Shown here in pieces: positions 37,101-46,800 of a stretch of DNA of 64,000 nt. Both the position numbers and the translations under genes were made by a program. The stretch comes from a virus: positions 1 through 64,000 of IMG/VR virus record IMGVR_UViG_3300037041_000399, one strand, 5' to 3'. Each line of letters starts with the position of its first letter. Position 1 is the first letter of the stretch. A model generated the notes under the pieces. It searched no databases. It saw only the letters and a list, made by a program, of their open reading frames with translations, and had not been told where the DNA came from.

Positions 37101-39634
37101 TTAAAGACGCTTTCAAAGGTTTAATGAATCAAGATAAAGCGGATGGTAAGTCTGTAATAGGTACATTTGGCAACAAACTCAAAACATCAATTAAAGACCA
37201 AGTACTAAACACTGTTGCTGATTCATTTACTAATGTACTTGAATTAGGTAAAGGCGGTAAACTTACAAAAGTATTACAAAATGTAGGTAAGAATTTATTT
37301 AGTACTATTGGTTCAGCTGGTAGCGGCATTAAGAAGATTCTTTCAGGCAATATGACTATGGAAGGATTTACGAGTGGTATTAGCGACTGGTGGAGTGGAA
37401 TTACTGGCGGTGATACCACAGATACCTCTAATATGTCACCTGAAGAAATCCAGTTAACAGCTGCTGAGAAGTTTTCTAAAGCTGTCGATAAGTTTGCAAA
37501 TGGTGGTGTAGGCGGTGGCTTAGGTGGTATTGCCAAAGCTGCAGCTGGTGGTGGATTCCTTAGTGGTTTAGGTGATACACTTATGAGTGCCTTGCCGTGG
37601 GTTGCAGGTGGCGCTGGTGTGCTAGGTTTAGGTGCTTTACTGTCAGGCAGTGGAAAAGGGAGTTGGAACGAAGGCACTAAAGGTCTTGGTGGTGATTTCT
37701 TCTCTTCATTTAATGGTGGTAAATCATCTAGTGGAAATCCTACAAGTTTCTTAAATCCTGTTACAGGTATATTTGAAACAATAAGAGAAGGCGGTTCATC
37801 TCTTCTTAGCGGAGTAGGTAAAGCTGCATCTGGTAATTGGAATGCAGATACCTTTGCAGGCATTCGAAGTGGAAACATGGATAAAGGCACTGGAGTGTTT
37901 GATAGTGTTACCAATGGGTTATCTAGCTTATTACCTGGCTCGCAAACAGGAGATATCTCTACGAAGTCTATAACAGCTCTCGGTCAATCTATGCAAAATA
38001 GTTTGCCTGATGCTAAAGTAGAGGGACTATGGGATATTTTATTATCACCGCTTATGTTCTTATTTAAATTACTAAAAGATGGCTTTTTAGGGATAGTAGG
38101 GATGTTTACAGGCGTAGGTCAAGGAGTAGGTACAAGCTCTGGTACTGGTGAAAGCTCTACAAGTCCTTCTGCAGGCAATACATCTAAATCACCATTTAGT
38201 GGTATGTTTGGATTAGCTGCTGGTGGTCAAGTTAAAGGACCAGGGACTCCTACTTCAGATTCTATACCTGCACTACTATCTAACGGAGAGTTTGTAGTAA
38301 ATGCTAAAGCTACTAAAGATCATAGGGATCTTCTAGAAAAGATTAATAGTGGCAAGGTAATTAAACGTTCACTAGGTGGCATGATTGGTATGGGCGCTAG
38401 TTTAGCCGGTACATTTATGAAAGGCAAAACTGGTAGTCTTATTGGCACATTAGGCTCTGGTATTAGTGGCATAATGGGTATGATCGATAAACAGCAAGCC
38501 GCAGCTGCTAGTGAAAAGTTACTTGCAGCAGCTACACACCTAGAATCAGCTGCTACAGCATTAGAAAGTTTTGCAGCTAAGGGTGGTGTAGGTGGTGGTC
38601 TCCAATCAGCTGTCCAAGGTGAAGGTCAAGGCGGAGGTGGCGGTGGTCTGCTGCGAGGCGGTATTAAATCATTAATGAGCCAAGGGTCTAGTGGTGGTAT
38701 CATGGATTCTATTCAAGGCTTCTTTAGTAATGGATTAAATGCTGAGCACGGTACAGATGCACTAGGTGGACAATCATTTGGTGTATTACAATCAGATGCC
38801 AACGCAAGTGTTGGAAGTTATGGTGTTCTTGCTGCTGATGCTAACTCTTCTATCAATGGTGCTGCAGCTGGTAACAGCTTTGGCGTAATGGCTTCTGACG
38901 CTAATGGCGGAGGAATGTTTGATGGCTTAACTAGTATGTTCAGTGAAGGCGGTTCGCTTAGCAATATGTTTGGTGGATTAACCGATGGCATTTCAGGTAT
39001 GTTCCAAGGCTTAGTAGGTGGCGAAGGCGGTGGTGGCATTATGAGCATGTTCCAAGGCTTAGTCGGCGGTGAAGGTGGTGGCGGTATTATGAGCATGTTC
39101 AGCGGCCTCATAGGTGGCGAAGGCGGTGGTGGTATCATGGGTATGTTTAGCGGCCTCTTTGGTGGTGGTGGTGCAGGTGGCGCTCTTGGCGGCATTGGAG
39201 ATATATTTGGCAGTCTTATGAGTATGTTACCATTTGGCTTTGCTGATGGTGGCAGTGTAAGAGGCCCAGGCTCTAGCACCTCTGATTCAATACCAGCTAT
39301 GTTATCTAATGGCGAATTTGTTGTTAACGCAGCATCTACTCGAGAACATAGAGGATTATTAGAACATCTAAATAGCGGTAAGCCTCTGGCTAAACACTAC
39401 CTAGGCGGTTTACACTTAGCTGATGGCGGAATAGCTACTGCAGCTGCGCCTATAATGACCACACCTACTGCTAGTTCTGCCAAGCCGTTACGTAGCAATA
39501 AAGACTCTACAGTAGTAAATTTAAACATAACAGGCGATATATCTCGTCAAACTCGCGCGGAAGTTTACAAGCTAATCCCTAATATAACACAGGGCGTAAA
39601 CACGCATAATAAAGACAGCAACTATAAAGGATAA
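28154..39634 (+). CDS. Giant tape measure protein with lytic transglycosylase domain
   Basis: This 3826-residue protein sets tail length and enters the host with the DNA. An N-terminal tape-measure core is at about 215-365 (ATADAFSGVGRAMKDVG ... GALRGEELNSVLEQAPAIA). Many hydrophobic segments lie between about 740 and 1460. An SLT-type lytic transglycosylase domain lies near 2595-2720, with catalytic E2629 in EHESRG, then SFGLGQF and AYAVGP. The last 800 residues are Gly-rich with repeats and two copies of a GPGxxTSDSIPAxLSNGEFV motif. At roughly 0.15 nm per residue it would suit a tail of about 0.5 micrometre. The start has GGAG seven bases upstream. Confidence 0.93.
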   Translation: MSGIVIEVEAKVSQAETSLERLNDVVRNITASLKAVDKGLENLSLKKEVPLDKTEKALNNLSPKIDKLQSSTDKLFKGSSNVDNRYSKEFVNIGVSAEMAGKRVEKAFNDITLKPNDAALKSFSFEIDRTSRKISKQMSEGISKKDLRDTESSLLNINKSITGISGNITSAVGSIGTAIAAFGSIATIGMFVKSLSDITSSFTEIESKIAMVTGRTVAFSEAQQALLKVAAETRTTYGATADAFSGVGRAMKDVGATSEQLFRVTKVLQQSQALSGGSSEGFKAAMMQLNQGLSSGALRGEELNSVLEQAPAIADALARSLHVSVGALKGIAEQGKLTTSVVFSSLLKQADYINDKFKAINPTLGNAMEAGFEGAKRFAFELDKGLGLSQDLAKAVSKLTSGLGTKTSGIRVFAADFDVQLKEAIIRVKSYMQPLTQVVTALGQEFYRVFSSWKIPEGSQKPLDDLIRKFTIFKFVLTHTDPGTDTKILFRKVETAIVDSVKTISDLLDKGIKLSDKFIMPIIDKIKDLYPKARKALLTTLDGLRSVIKESMSVLADGFEIGAEFVKPIIRELTKLPDQLILIFNKVAKALGSAASATSSLADGVADLLDSVTLKVGDLDGIYEYLNSFKDKVITIFFKIWDAVIGHSWWTDTIDSIIDTSKSLWEKASPGLIRFRDSIIALFKTIASTVTTAFNDAMVKLNIEPKSVSFKIPISIDDAKVQFEGVYDSFVKTFDKFKDDFPLLFKAIAAGVGAILVGMFLPSGNFVLLLEAALISASIQSATMFAETIGRDLGDASLLAGLGNNLGAAAGKLFASFLANMPLLVSAFLGFISEFTKEFLKQLPIIGVAFKALFGIAGAFGMAGPLGLVGAIFFGRGILGIMATFGFYTEAITGFMAKMAILGNFFGGGGGLISRLLFGAGRAWHFLPILGLIASLSGAFDALYNDSSLSALIINGGLIYFAIFGKGGLAGFAKIGMLVRANIVGILSEFTATAGLASSIAAGGAFGPMLMAGIRNFRNFFRGVSAMSAMFFSSSLSSWAQYFTRWIAVTGFSGNILRFFRTFYLNIFGPITAASYSFAPLAQSFVAAISAMKAAAVSFIMTARTAGIAMGGWLAALTRMLLGGPGILILVGLIASLFSKSADAAESFREESNKGFFENLTDNIANLDIIGYFRGLKDKLDAIDFGGMLGVNFKVSIYAALTAVTAALMLFSTNVRKTLMLLAGDLLVFSGKALFSIAALFSPVEVLAAGALLLKAGWWAGVNLNRGLTMGFALKDTIISIIMRLQATAALAGAMRTLGITMAVGLLGAFSAEAIGFADFSAMSVLGFTAIAAFIYPILNGLTVIPAAITAAFTGGTIMQAIGVLSARILLMFAPLGLAAAGAFAGAWAGGQFGDDMAMIGGLAGALLAFKFTESIMTGITEFLAVGARLMTLGWVGLALTAAGLIYAWLFGSDSTSLSQDLDSIIEKTRTLFGMKPNPVDFRTGLRLDDLQAAATMGIKIDYKIDPISAALASDSSKEAVTKATEDLAQAIRDAKADWDISGLTQDQRDLLQKKVKATAARVDAASASTPFVFKDFGKNLTQAQRYRPDTLWGQLQRQGAQAALDAEFEVKLKQLSIASRMPWNQTSAARLDLKSQRDAVSLSKDTTYNANYSPLDAETAKLAQLTKGFDNLGPVGPKMMAHLKDTGREIIALTKQINENKYWFWEHPNGKIWENAAPDPKLIAQMKMLRAEYKSTAEDIVRYSTLMKAAQSFAGRISSIASKFDMKGVESKLDTNKIFANSDTAVNRMEKLGEAAERLSKSLEGVFDVKAKNDIILNIEEVVKQKERLKEDSVQSYKYASPVIPKMAEELGLGAGKAAAGLPENISGPVLARMTELKRQREDFLNKPVRPVNPDLVPQDFVKETAQNKHETMVYQGDMRLWQTRKKNQETVIKTLEEEFANNKLGSTQAALIQAKREATKIQMEEPVKPALAMLDAKAQQAKMEKLRIEYKQKLEIYKNDNFEYFDKYMKNLVESFDLGDELRKELWSNVKTKPGQMADVANKLNIDIGDLYSTFGADVAAGLLQQADDVAAAIDRAMATQQYDKLPALKQRKAALTTRMATPEFKSRGAMAESMGLDQSLIPGISTDVLDSLEAGYKKIKEIDTYLEMNKNTISDATYQAKIQEKLNEQLSGKKAALDASFGRPSFELQARIGTNLTGAQLSLISQTDVDNLKAAELNLAKIKLDLDGSNANADTLTDYFKALADEAEARYQASRNAASKTGAGMMQSLADVNFSGASKLNLLPPAIVQNVIKLSNYIKDLRHNLEQPTSPEAFIAINKEIAKTEEALSSIRDQYTSLQDKISSVNEVFGVSFSNIDFVSLGSSLTSTLITVAQSLKTELAKEMEKGFLSVRAESIIKVLDSLTTTGTYLKFFADFKKNARESLTDGMKSAFDKIKSIAPNFGFSQNQFQMMDKGSRDQYSKQASDITALTAIQGLNGLTQNQTDIINQKQPVDEMMKQLIDSFDTNQLKQYEKLTSSPVDLQLKAADIQLEAAKMNLEAVKGKAPEVTTPFKEASKQTTERALATGPRSGVTSLAEMAKDIPWSANAPKPKFRPDVERWDSLIQDAVKEFPRVTVEMVKAVVEHESRGLNIKSGITPKPGYKETSFGLGQFNDATAKTFGVDKTDPASTIRGIAQYLSLNMKTFGNTRDAFRAYAVGPTGAKQGLGQDKADEFMTTLATGRAPKSAPVTTSPELIKPTAESVAKSIEVAVSKQGELSRAFNVDLMARIKEIGKQKPFEAYQLDKLQNQINPNVSTPAELLSTHGAKLGTDIVGQMNETQISLATSLNEKLMQVQQQFNANPSTALQQSITTYSEMLKAFTEGVTADAEELGIAKMVAFSSANSTNISKFLSRFSGISEELVMTMNEADKALAKNMTIIREDLKDKLAADAKAGKSTTATALKILDLSDNISDLGNKAMDAAKEIKTAGESFASGFTSSFKDAFKGLMNQDKADGKSVIGTFGNKLKTSIKDQVLNTVADSFTNVLELGKGGKLTKVLQNVGKNLFSTIGSAGSGIKKILSGNMTMEGFTSGISDWWSGITGGDTTDTSNMSPEEIQLTAAEKFSKAVDKFANGGVGGGLGGIAKAAAGGGFLSGLGDTLMSALPWVAGGAGVLGLGALLSGSGKGSWNEGTKGLGGDFFSSFNGGKSSSGNPTSFLNPVTGIFETIREGGSSLLSGVGKAASGNWNADTFAGIRSGNMDKGTGVFDSVTNGLSSLLPGSQTGDISTKSITALGQSMQNSLPDAKVEGLWDILLSPLMFLFKLLKDGFLGIVGMFTGVGQGVGTSSGTGESSTSPSAGNTSKSPFSGMFGLAAGGQVKGPGTPTSDSIPALLSNGEFVVNAKATKDHRDLLEKINSGKVIKRSLGGMIGMGASLAGTFMKGKTGSLIGTLGSGISGIMGMIDKQQAAAASEKLLAAATHLESAATALESFAAKGGVGGGLQSAVQGEGQGGGGGGLLRGGIKSLMSQGSSGGIMDSIQGFFSNGLNAEHGTDALGGQSFGVLQSDANASVGSYGVLAADANSSINGAAAGNSFGVMASDANGGGMFDGLTSMFSEGGSLSNMFGGLTDGISGMFQGLVGGEGGGGIMSMFQGLVGGEGGGGIMSMFSGLIGGEGGGGIMGMFSGLFGGGGAGGALGGIGDIFGSLMSMLPFGFADGGSVRGPGSSTSDSIPAMLSNGEFVVNAASTREHRGLLEHLNSGKPLAKHYLGGLHLADGGIATAAAPIMTTPTASSAKPLRSNKDSTVVNLNITGDISRQTRAEVYKLIPNITQGVNTHNKDSNYKG
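38779..38910 (+). repeat. FGVLxxDANxS repeats in the tape measure C-terminus
   Basis: Three copies of a short unit (FGVLQSDANAS, YGVLAADANSS, FGVMASDANGG) lie in tandem with short spacers. They are in frame and look like a recent internal expansion. Confidence 0.6.
38998..39178 (+). repeat. 48-bp tandem repeats in the tape measure gene
   Basis: A 16-residue unit, MFQGLVGGEGGGGIMS, recurs about 3.5 times in frame with small changes (QGLV to SGLI to SGLF). The DNA repeat is also strong, so slippage could change the copy number. Confidence 0.75.
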
Positions 39635-39636
39635 TT

Positions 39637-40266
39637 ATGAGTTACGGTATCTGTAATGAAAATGGAGACGTTATTGCTAGATTTGTTGTACCAACAACAC
39701 TTGTAAGCAATCAACCTGTCTTCGCTACAGATACCCTTTCCTTACATAGAAAGACAACGGCAAGAGGTGCTCAGCGTTGGGAATTAACGTCTAACGTTGA
39801 GCCTTTGTATAATAATGCCGAGGCACTCTTTGTCAATCTAGTAAGAAGAGGGCATCATTCAGAAGTATGGATTAAGGCACCTCAAAATACAGGTGTAATT
39901 GCAAAACTGAGAAGTGTTACTGGAGATAATAATGTACTTACATTAGATATTGGTGCACGCTCAAATGTGAATGGCAATGGAAATTTAGTAATTACATCAA
40001 CGCCTGCATATACAATCCCTATGGGAACTTTGATAACTCTATCAGGAGACAATAAGGTGTATATGTTATTACAAGATTTAGTACCAGACAGCTTATCTAT
40101 TAGTGTATATCCTGAAATTCGTATTACTGCACCTAGCTCTGGCACTATGACTTATTCAGGTGTCAAGATGAGATGTTTATATGATATGGATACAATACAA
40201 GGTATGATGTATCAAGATGGGATTTTAATGGACATGGGCGCTATTAAATTTGTGGAGTACTTGTGA
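39637..40266 (+). CDS. Distal tail protein (putative)
   Basis: The 209-residue beta-rich protein follows the tape measure gene and precedes the hub and tip genes, the usual place for a distal tail or minor tail protein. It contains no obvious enzymatic motif. Its stop overlaps the next start. Identification is by position and fold type only. Confidence 0.6.
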   Translation: MSYGICNENGDVIARFVVPTTLVSNQPVFATDTLSLHRKTTARGAQRWELTSNVEPLYNNAEALFVNLVRRGHHSEVWIKAPQNTGVIAKLRSVTGDNNVLTLDIGARSNVNGNGNLVITSTPAYTIPMGTLITLSGDNKVYMLLQDLVPDSLSISVYPEIRITAPSSGTMTYSGVKMRCLYDMDTIQGMMYQDGILMDMGAIKFVEYL

Positions 40267-40895
40267 TGATCATTTTATCAGATCATAATATACAAATGTT
40301 AGAGACTCCCGGTGCATACGCAATATTTGTGGTATCAATTTTAAATAAGGATAATGAAGTTATTTATGCTTCTACTACTCACTTTTCAGATATTATTATA
40401 CCATGTGCATCTTTATTTAGTACGCCAGTCAAGGATTTAGGCGGTTATGTAATTTCCAATATGACGTATATTGCAGATGGTTCTCTAATGGCTTTACAAG
40501 CCCCTAAATTATCAACTTCAGTGGATAGAGAGCAATATAGTTTAAACATTGTGGATCCAGACTTACTTATTATTGCTGCAAAATATAATGGTCTTATTGG
40601 CTGTAAACTGAAGGTTGCATGCTTGTTTGCCTCTAATAGCAATATTAATATAGCTAAAGAAAATTTATTAATAGTGTATGCGGGTAGAATTACAGGCACA
40701 ACACATACAAGAAAAACTCAACACCAAGGAGAGTCATTTTTGACTATTATAGGCGGTTCTCCAATGTATAATTTAGATCAAAAGAATGGTATTTATTTTT
40801 CTGATCCTAAAGTTAAAGAAAGAGACCCTCAAGATACTTGCGCAGAAAGAGTTTATATATCATCTAGAAACTATGCTTTACATTGGGGAAGATAA
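40263..40895 (+). CDS. Tail hub-like minor tail protein
   Basis: The 210-residue protein begins with a beta-rich domain and has a KLSTSVDREQYSLNIVDPD strand, YAGRITGTTHT and, at its C-terminus, a FLTIIGGSPMYNLDQKNG to DTCAERVYI segment. This layout resembles hub or cell-attachment minor tail proteins (DUF2163-like) upstream of J. The start is ATG 40263 or the adjacent ATG at 40266. Its stop forms TAATG with the next start. Confidence 0.65.
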   Translation: MMIILSDHNIQMLETPGAYAIFVVSILNKDNEVIYASTTHFSDIIIPCASLFSTPVKDLGGYVISNMTYIADGSLMALQAPKLSTSVDREQYSLNIVDPDLLIIAAKYNGLIGCKLKVACLFASNSNINIAKENLLIVYAGRITGTTHTRKTQHQGESFLTIIGGSPMYNLDQKNGIYFSDPKVKERDPQDTCAERVYISSRNYALHWGR

Positions 40896-43800
40896 TGACA
40901 GATCCGTTTTCGATAATCATGGCGATTGTTTCAATTGCAATGACAATCTATCAAATCATTGCAGCACCTAAGCCAAAACCGCCTCCACAAAATATGCCAC
41001 AAACAACTGGCATTGATGTTACAGCAGATGGTGTTCCTGCTTATTTACCTGTTGTATATGGTAGAGCACGTGTTAATGGCATACGCGCTTGTACTGACTT
41101 AAGCGCGGGATATGTGTATAACAATACACCTGAAGGGTTTAAGCGCTTTAATCCGACAGCGACTTCTGCACTTACAGCTAGGCTGACAGAGAGTAACACA
41201 GGATTAAAACAAGCTGTCATGGAGACTCAGATTGCACTAGCACATGGGCCTATTCATGATGTTGTTGATATTCTTATTGAAGATTTTGGGCCTGACAATC
41301 CTAATTTTGCTTATAGAAATGACAATACTGCACATAAGAATATTACATTACGTAATAAATTACCTACAGCTACCTGGCAAATTGATGTCTGTAAGGCAGG
41401 TGGTGTTGCGCACCCTAATGGAGCTTCTACCAATACTTTTAAAGATATTGCTTATGCGCATTGCACATTAGTATTAGATCCGGTAGAACCTCAATTTAAT
41501 GGAATGCCAGATATTTCCTTTCTGGTAGAAGGCATAAAAGTGCAGAAATGGAAGTTAGTTGACAATATTCCTGTTGTTGATGGTGCTAAGCAATATTCTA
41601 ACAATCCTGCTTGGTGCTTAATAGACTACCTTACTAACGAAATATATGGAAAAGGTGTTACTATCGATGAAATTGATTTGCACTCTTTTATTAAAGTAGC
41701 TAACCTTTGTGAAACTGTATTTCCAACCCAATATAAAATTGGTGGACAGATCAACGCTGGTGTTCCTGCGCTTCAAACGAGAAAAATGTTTGAATGTAAT
41801 ATCGCACTAGATACTGGTAGACCAATGCGTGAAAACATTGATAGCTTACTGTCTACAATGAATGGCGGGATGCTAACATGGTCTGCTGGTAAATATAAGC
41901 TAAGTGCAATCCACCCTACAACAAAAGATGACTTAATTGAACTAACAAAAGTAAATGGCCAAGTAAACTCTATTAATCAGTTAACAGATGATGATTTAAT
42001 CTTAGATCAAGATCTAGAAATTGCATGGCCAGATGCAGGCACAAGGCTTAATCAAGTTACTATTCATTTTAAGAATGAAGCTAGAAACTTTAAAGATGAT
42101 GCAATTACGTGGCCTGTGTTATATAAGGACGCTGAATCTAACGTATCATCTACTTCGCAAAAAGTTCCTGGACATAAGTCTACGTATCAATGGTTAAAGG
42201 TTAGTAATGATGGCAAATTAAATTGGAGTAAGTGGGCCTTCCCTACTTATTTTGAGCAATTTGGGGTTAACAACAGAGGGCCTGTAGATCACGGTACTGA
42301 TGTGTATCACGTGCTAGTACAAAAGAATTCAGGTGGTAATTATTTCTTAGATGCTGTTTGTACGGCTCGCATCAATCGTATTAAGATTGTAAGAATGTAT
42401 CCAGAAAACCCTGGAACAGCCGAAACGGTAATGATAAATTCTACTCAGGCAGCTGCTCCTAAATTCTCTGGAAACTATGCTACGAGGTTTAACACAAACG
42501 GTGACAAATTCTATTATAATACACTACACAGTGGTGTTGTTACAATAGGTTATTATGGTGGCGACTGGTGGTGTGGTATAACGCGTGTAATGACAGACAC
42601 TACAACACAAGCTGTTTTGACTATAGATCCTGGAGAAAAATATTATTTAAGAATTGAAATAGAGTATACTAATACGCCTTGTTATGCAGAAAGTCATAAA
42701 GGGACTGGACCTGAAAATCGTGATGCAGTGTATCTAGACTATAACCCTGCAGATGGTGTTGTTTATGGATTACAACTAATTGATTATGCAGCTGGAGAAA
42801 AAGTATTATGGCAAACAGGTCAAGATTATTATGAATCATTTGATATTGCCACAACAAATCAGACTAATACTCTTATAAAAGCTAATCAGTTACACGAAGA
42901 ATTAAAAGCAATTGATGGTGACTTATTATTAGAAAAGGATTTCACAATCCCCGGAATTAGTACTATTTACCATGCTTGGTTTAGAGGTGAAGAAGTAGTT
43001 AGAGCTAGTCGTTTTGGATTTAAGCTTTCACTAAAGTATTTAGTTAGAAATATGTATTTAGAGCCTGGGGATGTATTTACGCTAAATTCAGATACATTAG
43101 AGTTATTGCCGTACAAAGGTAATTGGACAGCTGGTAGTAGTTATTCTAAAGGAAATATTGTGTATTATAATAATAATTATTATATACGTATTTCAGGTTT
43201 TGATGTAGTAAGTGCAACGGTACCTAGTGCAGATATTTCATGGGATACTACAGTATATCCGCTACCTTTTAGGGTAACAGCTAGTTCTTTGAATGAAGAG
43301 AATATATGTTCTATTTCTGCTGACTTTATTACAAAAGATTTCTTTGTAAGTGATGTAGATTTACCAGACTTTAAACATGACTTAGAAAGCCCTATCTATA
43401 GATTAACGGATACAACAATTAAGTATTTTGTATTTGAATCCGCTCGTAACAGTACAATAGGTAGCCCCGGAACACTAAGGGTATCTTCCAATAGCAGACT
43501 AGTAACAACATATACTTATCAAGCTTGTTACGATTATGAGTTAGATTCTGGCAAAGAACCTACATTCATAACGTTAGCTGAAACAGGTGCAGTGTATTAT
43601 GAAGTACCTCCAACAACAGCTACAACTGCAATCTTTAGAGTAATTCCTAAAGACTTTGAGAATAATACATTAGTGCCTGCTTATAGTATATTAGAGGGTG
43701 TACATACTTTATCTCATTTTGGAAATGCTTTAGTACTAGCTGCTGATGACAACACAATTATGTATACGGATGACAAGCCTGCAAAAGCTACTACAATGTT

Positions 43801-46800
43801 ACATGCTATTCTAGATGAACCAGCTCCTACTAGAGTCTATACATGGACAGTAGATAATATTGTACAAAATTGGACAGGTGCAGAACATGCTTTGACTTTA
43901 CCTAATCCTAAAGCTGATAAGAAAGAGATTGTAATTTCAGTCAAGGTTACTGATTCAGTCGATACGTTCTATAAGTATGCAGATACTATTACAATTAGCT
44001 TTGTCAGTAACGCTGACTCATTGCCTTTGTTTAGATTAAAAGATACGTTGTTATTGCTGAAGAAAGAATCATTTGCTGATAACTTACCGATCAATATTCC
44101 GATTGAGTATAAGGTAAAGGGTATTGATACAGCACTACCTACATATACAATTGCAGCAACAGGTTGTACTGTCTCAGCTACATCAACAGGTGTTAGTATT
44201 ACAGCAATTGATGCAACAGCTTCTGTAAATGAGTTTTCAGTGACATCTCCGCTTACTGTATCTAGTTGTAAAATTATATTGTATAGTGCAACAGCTACTG
44301 TTGTTACGACTGCTTTAGACAGTGCCAGACAGTACGTAAATTATAAGCTAGACAATACCTTGTCAACAGCCAATGACACAATTACATTTACTGCAAAAGT
44401 AATTGGAGGGAATGTATTAGACTACACGTATGCTTTCTATATTGACGCTGAAACGACAGCTAGGCAAAATAGTATTTCTAATGTATACACTTATACACCG
44501 CCTGCTAGTTTCACTGCAATGCCCCAATTACTCAAGGTATTTGTACGTCAAAATGGCGTTGATGTAGCTGCTGATTATGTATCTATAAGTGGTCATCAAG
44601 CTTCTAGTACGGTTGCTGATATTCATCTTTACAATCCATTACATATCTTACCGATAAATAATGATGGTACTGTATCAATGACAGGCAGTGGTACTAAATT
44701 AGATGTATACCTAGGCACCAATACACTCAATTTTGTATCAACGTTAACTGGTGCTAGTAACGGCTCTTACACAGTAACAGCCAGCCAAGAAGGTTTATCA
44801 GGTAGTTCTTCTATAGTGGTAGTAGCAGACGGTCTCCAAAGTTGTAAGACAAGTGATTATGCAACAATCTTAACTACCTCACTATCAGCTAATATTTCAT
44901 TTACTGTAACTGTTAAAGATTTTAACGGTGTTGTATTCACATATCCTGTGATCTCTCAAAAATTGTTAAAACAAACTTCAGTAGAATTGAGTACTGAAGC
45001 ACAAGATTTGTTAGATACATTAGCTTTTTCACATAGTACTGTTGCAACAGATATTCCAATACCAACATTTTCTTCTGACTCCTTCACATATAATGCAGAT
45101 ACAAATGCAGATGGAAAAGTAGATGGCTCAATTAATTGGGTGTTTAATAGTGTAGCTTATCCTGCAATAGATGGCTTTGTTGTATGTTACGTAAGTAATT
45201 CAACAGCAGCACAAGCTAACTTAACTGTAGAAGATATCTTAAAATCAACTACAAGGCAGATTGTAAAAAGCAATGTAAGAAGTATTTCATATCAAAACTT
45301 AGGTACAACTAAATATCAATGTGCTTTTGTATTTGCATATAGAAAAGTTGTAAAGTCAGTTTATGACGCTTATGCAAAGACTAAAGTTATTACATCCGCA
45401 GGAGATTTATGGATTGTATCATCAATCGCTAGAAGTCATGCAGATGGTCTCTTAGATAAGTATATCGATAGACTAGTTATCAATGCTGACTTCAAAGATA
45501 GCCAAGGCAACTTAATTGTAATGTCAGATGTAGCTGCAAATATTGCTGACTTTAATGTTAACAACAATACTTCTGTTGCATACTTTAATCCAATTACTTT
45601 TAATAGTATTACATATGATAATACTAAAGTTAATTCAGGTAATATTGATTTCCTTGTTTCTTTTGAGGTACTAGGGAATGATGCTTTAAAACCTTTATCT
45701 GATATTGATGCTTTTGCAGTATTAGAGAAAACTACTCTTAATAATACTGTTGCATGGCCTGCTGTTACTGCTGCTGCTTTACTGAAAGATTTAAATACAG
45801 TGCATGTACCAGGAGACTCTCCTGCTATTCAAGTTGGAGATTATTTTAGATATAATGTACCATTTGATGAGGCAAAAGCTAATGTATTCAGAAATGTATA
45901 TGTATGTGCTTATCGAGAAATATCTAAGAAGACTTACGATTCGGTTTCATTCAATCAAGGTGGACATTCTAAAGTTAAAATAGGAACTCGATACTATTTT
46001 GCAGGGCCTGTTGTAGCTGCAATGACACCTACTACATATTCTCAATATACAGACATTTTAACTATCAAAGCAAATCTTAAGTTGCCTGACGGTACTGTTG
46101 TTAGTACAGCTGATGTCTATGAGAATTTACAAGATTTTAATGATTCTAATAATACATCTATTGCAGCAATTGTAGAACCTTTGTTTTCTACAGATAAGAT
46201 AACATATGATAATACACAATGCAATTCTGGAAATATTAATTATGTGCTTAAATTTACACACGTAAACGCCATTAATACGGCTACTGATTCGATAGATGGT
46301 TTTGCTATTCTGGAAAAAACTGTAGCAACAGTTGCTAATATTAATAATGTAAGTGCTGGTGTTATTTTTAAAGATCCTGCTACAAAGTTTATAAGTGCTA
46401 CTTCAACTGCAGACTTAACGCCTGAAACATCATTAACAAGAACATATTATGTTGAAATGACTAATTCACCAGGACTAGCTTATCGTACAGTATTCGTTGT
46501 TGCGTATCGGGTAGTTAGTGCAACAAAAGCTAAACTATCAACTGGCACTGTTATTAGGTATAATGGTAAAAATCATATTTGTTCTGATGTAGCTAGAAGT
46601 AATCCAAGTGTTAATTTAGACTACTATAATGGACCTTTATATTCTAAGATCACGCTATTAACATCTACAGGCGTTTCTATAAGTACTAATAGTATTTACG
46701 AAAATGTATATGACTTTAATAAGTCAAGTACAGGTACCGATAATATTGAAGTAAACCCTAGTAATGTGCTTTTGGATTATGATATCAATATGGTATATCC

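Noticed and set aside
37129-37914. Long antisense open frame (261 codons) within the tape measure gene
   Set aside because: It lies opposite a strongly coding Gly-rich gene; its Pro/Ser/Leu-rich product is what the reverse of that codon use gives. No ribosome-binding site and no other antisense genes. Similar antisense frames at 28138-32445 and 38818-39279 are rejected for the same reason.
38940-39180. CRISPR-like repeat array
   Set aside because: The repeats are in frame, lack unique spacers and encode a Gly-rich part of the tape measure protein.
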